Origin: Prosapia bicincta
Taxonomy: Eukaryota; Arthropoda; Insecta; Hemiptera; Cercopidae
Direction of reading: 5' to 3'
NCBI GenBank assembly: GCA_036971475.1
Contig: JBAIZL010000006.1
Span: 10,694,656 to 10,758,655 of the forward strand
Length of the DNA stretch: 64,000 bases
In this document: one piece after another, positions 15,001 through 24,000 of the stretch
Position numbering within the stretch: the stretch's first letter is position 1
How the letters are laid out: each line of letters starts with the position of its first letter
The notes under the pieces: model-generated
What the model was told of the DNA's origin: nothing
Seen by the model: only the letters and a program-made list of their open reading frames with translations
Database searches by the model: none
Made by a program: the position numbers and the translations under genes

Positions 15001-18000
15001 GCATGGTGCAGGGAGAATGCACTATGCATTCAAGGAGAGAAATCTGTGGCACTCATCTTCACTAGGTGATATAAAACTAAATCGCTGGAGATGATGGAAG
15101 TTGGTAATACCAAAATAAGCTATGTTGAGAGCGCTAAATATCTGGGAGTTATTCTGGATAGGAAGCTACTCTGGCGTGAGCATTTGGAGGATAAGTGAAA
15201 AAAGCCATAGCTACGTTCTGGCAATGCAGAGGAGCAATAGGCACGAGATGGGGTTTGGGTCCACGTCAAATGAACTGGATTTATTCCGCCATTGTGGTGC
15301 CGAGGTTGGTCTTTGCCTCTATCGTCTGGTGGGACAGGGCACAGAAAGAAACAAGTAAAAGAATGCTGGACCGCGCGCAGGGGCTCTTCCTTAGAGGCAT
15401 AACAGCTACAAGGAGAAGCACACCATGTGCGGCCATGAGGGTTATGTTGGGTTTTCCATCCTTGAGTCTTCAAAATAGGATGGAGCCAATGAAAACTGCA
15501 TACTGGCTAAGCTGTACAGGGCAGTGGAAGACAAGTAGCAAACTTCATAAATAGCTATTTGGGGATTCACTGAAGGAGCTCTGGATAGAACCTCAGGATA
15601 AGATACTGTCTCTTAAAAGGGAAAAAGGAAACTACAAAATCCTTATTCCTGCAAGAGAGGCATGGGCGGAGTATAGACCCAGACATGGTGAAATCTGGTT
15701 CACCGATGGGTCCAAGATGAAGGAAGGAGTGGGAGCAGGATTTAGTGGACCGAGACAGCAAGACAGATTTTGTCATCGCCTGGAGGACTACAACTCTGTC
15801 TTCCAGGGGGAGGTGCTCGCGATCAAACTATGTGCTGAGGAAATAATAGGGTCTGGCAGGAGGGGCAAGACCATCTGGATTTGCTCGAACAGTCAGGTAG
15901 CTCTGAAGGCTTTAGGTAAGGCTAGTACCAGCTCTAGGTTGGTGGCTGAGACTATGGCTTCTCTAGCAGAGCTGAGTAAGTATAATTCACTCAACCTAAC
16001 CTGGATTCCAGGATATTCTGGCTGGATAGGGAATGAGAGAGCTGACACCTTAGCAAAACAAGGGTGTATAACCCAAGGACCGTTGCTGAGGGCAGTGGGC
16101 ATGCCGCCTCAGGAGGGGCGCAAGAGGATCACGGCACATATAGACAGGTTGTGCAGGGAAGAATGGAATGTAACCTTGGGGTGTAACAAATCCAAGGTAC
16201 TGTGGGGTTACTCAGGAGATTTGTAGGGCAAAAAACTACTCTCCTTAAGTAGACATCAACTCAGAGCTACTGTAGAGCTGGTTACAGGCCATGGGAATCT
16301 GAGGGGGTTCCAATACAAAATTGGAAAATCTAGGTCCCCTGTGTGCAAGAGATGCGACGAGGACCAAGAGGAAAGCCCAATCCACGTACTCTGTGAGTGT
16401 CCTGCTTTGGGAGCTGCAAGGAGAAAGTGGTTTGGCTGGCAGGTATGTACACCAGAGGATATCAGAAGATCTAGCATCAGGTGGATACTTGATTTCTGCA
16501 AAGAGGTAGGTATCCACTAAGCTAGTCCTGTGGTAGGGATGGGAAGAGAGTACAAAGGCTACAGCTAAGTGCTCTACACCGATAAGGCCCCTCCGAGTTT
16601 TAGTAATAATAATAATAAAGTGAATATTTAAGACCTTACTTGCTGATGCTTTTTGGAACCTCTACAAAGAGTTGAGGCTTTAGCTTCGTAAAAAGAATGA
16701 TTGTTTCGAAACGTGTCAGCAAGTAAGCTCTCAAGTATTCACTTAGTTATGTATTATTTAATTATAGCATAATCAGTGAATTTAAGATAATTAAAACAGC
16801 AACTTTAAAAAACCATTCAATTACACCAAATGTACTGAAAAAAATTAATTAATTTAGAAAAAAAACTAATAATTTGAAAATTAGAATAACTGGCTGTAAA
16901 ATCGTACCTGATCATTTAACAATATCTGGAAGGCACTTGCTACAACCGAGTTTTCTGCTATCTCTGGTAATGTGATGGCTTGTACTGTGACCCAGGATGT
17001 AAAACAACGCAGTATTTTAACTTGAATTTGAGGATTATCAGGGACTGCAGAGAGACAGGTATTCTGAAAAATAAATTTTACTGTAAATAAAGGACTAATT
17101 TACATTAAAGTAATGATAACCAATGAAATTGTGAGTAGTATATATTTTAATTCTGGTGTGAATGTGTGTCTACAGTGCGTTGTAAAAGGGTATTTATTAT
17201 ACATGTGGATCTATTTGCAGCCTAACTTTAAGTATGAGGAGATTTACCGTGGAAAAGTATCTGGGCAGTAGAGTTAGAAAAATAAAGTTATACACATTGG
17301 CAGCTGGAAGTTGTGAAATTTTTAACAAAATCACCAACCTAACTATATATGTCTCAAATATATCTATTCATCAGTGCCTTAACAAATATTTATGTGCTAC
17401 AGTGTTTAAACACTGTAAACCAAACAATTATTTTAATATTCCTTTCCCCCCCCCCTTCCGTTCTATTTGTTATAAGGTTTATTGTTGTTTATTTTTTATA
17501 GGAAAAACTATTCCAAATGGTTTTTTTATTTTCAGAGATTATTTACAGTATTGGTGATATGTCAGACAATAGAGGCATGATATAAATATGACGAACTGCC
17601 TATGTCAGTATGAATACGAACAATAGTTACATTCAGTTTTGATTGATAAGATAAGGATGTAGATAGTACTGACAATGATATTGTTACGAATGAAATTTTA
17701 ATGGCAGAAGATATTGTCCGGATGTAAAAGAATATAGTGAATTAAAATAATTGAAGTTTCTGAAGATTTTGAAGAAGAAGCTCCATTGACTGTGGCGAAA
17801 AAGTAAAGCTCTTCAAATTAAAATGGTTTACAAGTTTTATGGCTCATCATCAGAAAATCTACACGTAATTTGAGACAAAGAAAGAATCGGATAATTGGAA
17901 ATGTAACATTCAAAGAAAAAAAAATTACAGATTTCTTCAGTCTCTTTGTAATTATAAATACAGCTTTCATCACTGAACATAATTTCCAACTAAAGTTCTT

Positions 18001-21000
18001 CAACTACTGTATAGTACAGTTATTTATTTTATTCACAATTCTGAACTACAGCAAATACAGTAAAGCGTCAAAAATCTGGATCATTTGGGACCGGGATCCA
18101 TCCGGATTACTGATTTATCTGAATTTTCAAACTATCTCTAAACTACTGCATATTATTGATATTTCATTAACTATAATCTATTTTAATGCTTTAGTATCTT
18201 GTAAGTTTGAAATAAACCAGGAATTATTACAAAATAGAGGTCAGAGGTCATAAAAAAAAAAAAATTTAGTAAAAATGATATATAGGGAAAAATTTTAACA
18301 GAAACAGACAAGGGCTGATGTTACAATTAAAACATTGCTATTACAGATAAATAATAATATTAAAAGCATATTACCTGAAAATTAAGTATAATAATAAATT
18401 TTATTATTTTCCTGACAATATGTATTATTGGTTAGCGTGCAGAACACACAAACCTAACAAATTTAAATCATGATTGAACATACAGTATGTAGCGTTTTTA
18501 AATTTAGTTATGATGCATTTTTCAGAATTGATTTATCTTCTTTGGATTTATAATTTCAGATAACACTTAGTTTAGATATGTATTGTAGTGGTGACGAGCG
18601 CCACATTTTTCACGCCGTGTGCCATGCACGCTGAAACCACAATCAGGATTTGCTACGCTCTGAATTTTTTAACGTCCGGATTACTGACTCTACACTGTAC
18701 ACTAACAAAATCAGTTAAACATTAACCGTTATCCAATTGACTCGACAGCCAGTACACTGAACCGAATACGGTTGGGTCACTAGGCCTGACATTGTCTAAT
18801 AACATTTTATGTGTATTTGTACTACACAGCTGGTGTTACTACTTTTGGGAAAATGAATGCACAGTATTAAACAACAAGCTACGCACTACTTATAAATGTA
18901 ATTACGATGGTTTTTGTTAGGTATATAAATGCCGACGGCATTAAAAACATGATGTTAGTCCAGGAGCTTTTTGTCAGGAATTACAGGCAGACACACTTAT
19001 TTGTTATGACATATTATACTGATTTTCACTACTGTTTTTGAAATTTCACAAAACCTAAGAAATAGGTCGGAAATATTGACTAAATATTTAGTTGCAAAAT
19101 TATTCTTAAAAAAGGACTTAGTTGAAGTTAAGTACAAACATTGATACACTTAGATAAACTCATCCTTACTAGGAAGTAAATTATAACGTAAATTCCTTAA
19201 GAAGTAAATTATTAAAACTTTTACTTGATATGACTCTTGGATAGTATTTATTGGACCTGAAGCATTACTTATCAGAGAGAGAATATATTACACTTTAGTT
19301 CTATATACAAAATATTTATAAACTCACAAATCAATCACATGACACGTTTACATGTCTTAGTGATAAGCGCCAAAACACTTTTATCGCCAGTCGGCTTATT
19401 ATGTGGGTAACCGGAACATAAAATTGTGGTTTTGTTGTTTATTATGTACACAAAAAATATTAAAAGTGTTGCACAGATAAGAAAATATAATTAAATAAAA
19501 AACCGTGTCGAGCCAATCGGTCCGACAGAGTTTATTTACGTCATATACAACTGTCTTGGACCAGTTGTTTATTTACAAAATTATGATGATTGTGACTAAT
19601 CAGCGTTATAAGCATAAACATTGATTTCTCATAACACAGCAAATGAACATAATACACACTATCATTAAGTAACACGATATATAAGGTATGTAGTAGTTGC
19701 ATCGCAAAATATGTCGGACAGAGGAGCGGAACGGGATTTTTAGTCATGTCAGACTCAGTTCACCTGTGGAACACAAAAAGTTAATAAATAGAAATACTTG
19801 TGTTTCACTTTAAAGATTTTTATAATGACTTTTTATTAGAATTACTTTTTATTTTTCATCATAATTTTTAGGTAATTAATATGATCATTGGCAATTTTAT
19901 AGATAATTACAAGTTACTATAAATGGATTTCTTAGCAACTCCTACTAACTTACCAAGAATTCAGACACAGTAGGTACACATAGAGTAAGGTCATTTAAGA
20001 CTTCTTGTCTTCGGTTAGCTCCCAACCTCAAAGTACGAGAGTTAACCTCTTCAGGAAGAACTGTCATTATTTCTAAGAGCAATGGTAATGATGTTGCACT
20101 GAATCTGTTTATTAGATCTAACACTGGCTTTTCCCATGATGGCATCTGAAGGGCTATATCTGCTAAAGCTAGACACAACTAAAACAGAAATTCATTTGAT
20201 TAGCTATAAGTTTAATAAAACATTATAACCACAGTCATAATAATCTAAGATTTACCTTTTTTCAATACATTTTTGACAAAAATAGGAAAGGTGTGGAAAT
20301 AAAATATCTTGAAGAATCTGAAAACTTGGTTAACTAAGAACGACTATGCCAATGTCTAAAATTCAACATGCATCTATAGTGAAGATACTAAAAAAAAACG
20401 ATAAATTAGATTCTGAATAACGCATTGGGATCTGCATGGTTTGGTCCAATTAAACGGCTAGTTCTATTACAAAAATTTCAAAAAATAAAGGGTAATATAT
20501 TTCATTAAATGCCGGGTAACCTAAACTTAGCCATTTTCATATATATATTCAGGAATACACATTCCGAAAACGACAATTTTTTGCAAGTGGCAGAATTCAT
20601 AAACAATGCTGAGATATCAGCTCACAAAGTAGCAAGTTAGGGTAGGTATAGTAACTCTAAAATACAGCATTCACTTGATGGACAATGTTTAATAAACATA
20701 CATCTTGTGAATTTACAAAAACAAACAAAATGCATTTTTTGTCCAAATAACAGACTTTATTTTTTGCATGTAACATATATTTGTTTTTGTTTTTTAAACT
20801 CTTGAATTTTGTAGTCCATTACATTTGGAACTTAATTAACCACTTTTACATTAGTTTATGACTATCCAAACTTTAATTTATTTTGTAAATTTGTAAAAAC
20901 TTACTAAGACGCTCTATAAAATTCAAAAACTTAAATCGCTCTGTGGCTATCTTCATCCGTGTCAGTTTTTTAAAATTTTGTTAAATTTACTGCTGGTGCA

Positions 21001-24000
21001 ACTGACCGAATTCACTGTACTAACAAAATTTTGTTAAATTTACTGCTGGTGCAACTGACCGAATTCACTGTACTAACAAAATTTTGTTAAATTTACTGCT
21101 GGTGCAACTGACCGAATTCACTGTACTAATAACATTTTGTTAAATTTACTGCTGGTGCAACTGAACGAATTCACTGTACTAACAAAATTTTGTTAAATTT
21201 ACTGCTGGTGCAACTGACCGAATTCACTGTACTAATAAAATTTTGTTAAATTTACTGCTGGTGCAACTGACCGAATTCACTGTACTAACAAAATTTTGTT
21301 AAATTTACTGCTGGTGCAACTGACCAAATTCACTGTACTAACAAAATTTTGTTAAATTCACTGCTGGTGCAACTGACCGAATTCACTGTACTAACAAAAT
21401 TTTGTTAAATTCACTGCTGGTGCAACTGACCGAATTCACTGTACTAACAAAATTTTGTTAAATTCACTGCTGGTGCAACTGACCGAATTCACTGTACTAA
21501 CAAAATTTTGTTAAATTCACTGCTGGTGCAACTGACCGAATTCACTGTACTAACAAAATTTTGTTAAATTCACTGCTGGTGCAACTGACCGAATTCACTG
21601 TACTAACAAAATTTTGTTAAATTCACTGCTGGTGCAACTGACCGAATTCACTGTACTAACAAAATTTTGTTAAATTCACTGCTGGTGCAACTGACCGAAT
21701 TCACTGTACTAACAAAATTTTGTTAAATTTACTGCTGGTGCAACTGACCGAATTCACTGTACTAACAAAATTTTGTTAAATTTACTGCTGGTGCAACTGA
21801 CCGAATTCACTGTACTAACAAAATTTTATTAAATTTACTGCTGGTGCAACTGACCGAATTCACTGTACTAACAAAATTTTGTTAAATTTACTGCTAGTGC
21901 AACTGACCGAATTCACTGTACTAACAAAATTTTATTAAATTTACTGCTGGTGCAACTGACCGAATTCACTGTACTAACAAAATTTTGTTAAATTCACTGC
22001 TGGTGCAACTGACCGAATTCACTGTACTAACAAAATTTTGTTAAATTTACTGCTGGTGCAACTGACCGAATTCACTGTACTAACAAAATTTTGTTAAATT
22101 TACTGCTGGTGCAACTGACCGAATTCACTGTACTAACAAAATTTTGTTAAATTTACTGCTGGTGCAACTGACCGAATTCACTGTACTAACAAAATTTTGT
22201 TAAATTTACTGCTGGTGCAACTGACCGAATTCACTGTACTAACAAAATTTTGTTAAATTTACTGCTGGTGCAACTGATCGAATTCACTGTACTAACATAA
22301 TTTTGTTAAATTTACTGCTGGTGCAACTGACCGAATTCACTGTACTAACAAAATTTTGTTAAATTTACTGCTGGTGCAACTGACCGAATTCACTGTACTA
22401 ACAAAATTTTGTTAAATTTACTGCTGGTGCAACTGACCGAATTCACTGTACTAACAAAATTTTATTAAATTTACTGCTGGTGCAACTGACCGAATTCACT
22501 GTACTAACAAAATTTTGTTAAATTTACTGCTAGTGCAACTGACCGAATTCACTGTACTAACAAAATTTTATTAAATTTACTGCTGGTGCAACTGACCGAA
22601 TTCACTGTACTAACAAAATTTTGTTAAATTCACTGCTGGTGCAACTGACCGAATTCACTGTACTAACAAAATTTTGTTAAATTCACTGCTGGTGCAACTG
22701 ACCGAATTCACTGTACTAACAAAATTTTGTTAAATTCACTGCTGGTGCAACTGACCGAATTCACTGTACTAACAAAATTTTGTTAAATTCACTGCTGGTG
22801 CAACTGACCGAATTCACTGTACTAACAAAATTTTGTTAAATTCACTGCTGGTGCAACTGACCGAATTCACTGTACTAACAAAATTTTGTTAAATTCACTG
22901 CTGGTGCAACTGACCGAATTCACTGTACTAACAAAATTTTGTTAAATTCACTGCTGGTGCAACTGACCGAATTCACTGTACTAACAAAATTTTGTTAAAT
23001 TCACTGCTGGTGCAACTGACCGAATTCACTGTACTAACAAAATTTTGAGTATTATTTACAATATGGATTCAACTACAGAGAAACATAAATATATAAACTT
23101 GTAAAACCAAAATCGTTAAAAATATCAGTTCAACTATTTTTAAAATGCTAAAGGTTTTAAGCAACATTCACCTGCGTAATGATGACTGAACTGGTAGATT
23201 CGTTCACTTTTGTGATATGTTCCATTAAAGAGTCTCGAAGCGAAGCATGAGCTTCTGTTGGCAATTCATGAAAAGATAGCTGTATTTTTGTTCTCATTGT
23301 TTGAGCTGCAAAATAACATGATTCTGTATCTGTTTGATGATGAAGCATCTCATCAGCAATCTTCCAAGCATAAACCTGAAATGCGATGTTTGATATTTAA
23401 AAAAATGTAATATTCCAGCCAATATTTTAAAAGTAAGTTAAATATATTAATTTAATTAGATTTTTACAAAATTATTTGCAAATGTAATGTTTATGATTGT
23501 TAAAAATACTATTAACATTACAAGCGATTTTTTACATACTGTCACACTATGCTATACTACTAATAAATTTGTTGAGCACAGTGGACTAATTTTTTAACTA
23601 AATAAATAAAACCCATTAACAACAATACAAAAATCTTTATTACAATTTCTCTATGTACATCTCGATTACATGGTAATTATCTTCAGAAGTACTAACTCAT
23701 AAAGAAGTGAAATAAATGTACATAAAGTAATTGTAATAAAGATTTGGTAAAAATGCAGAAGCTCGGCGAAATACGATATTTTGGGAAATGGTTTAACATC
23801 ATTAAATAGGACGATATCTACAAGAATTTTTTTTAAATTGACCTCGGAAAGTTACTTTTTTTTCAATTTAAAGTAGCGTAAAAAATTCAGCGCGGATGTA
23901 GAAGTTGTGAATAGGCGCGGAGTGATACAAATGCTTCGTGATGTTACAACTGTATTTCAATGTATAAAATTAAAACCAAACCTAACCTGACTTTACACTT

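Noticed and set aside
20972..23047. CRISPR array
   Set aside because: Units are contiguous and near-identical with no unique spacers, and the host is a eukaryote.
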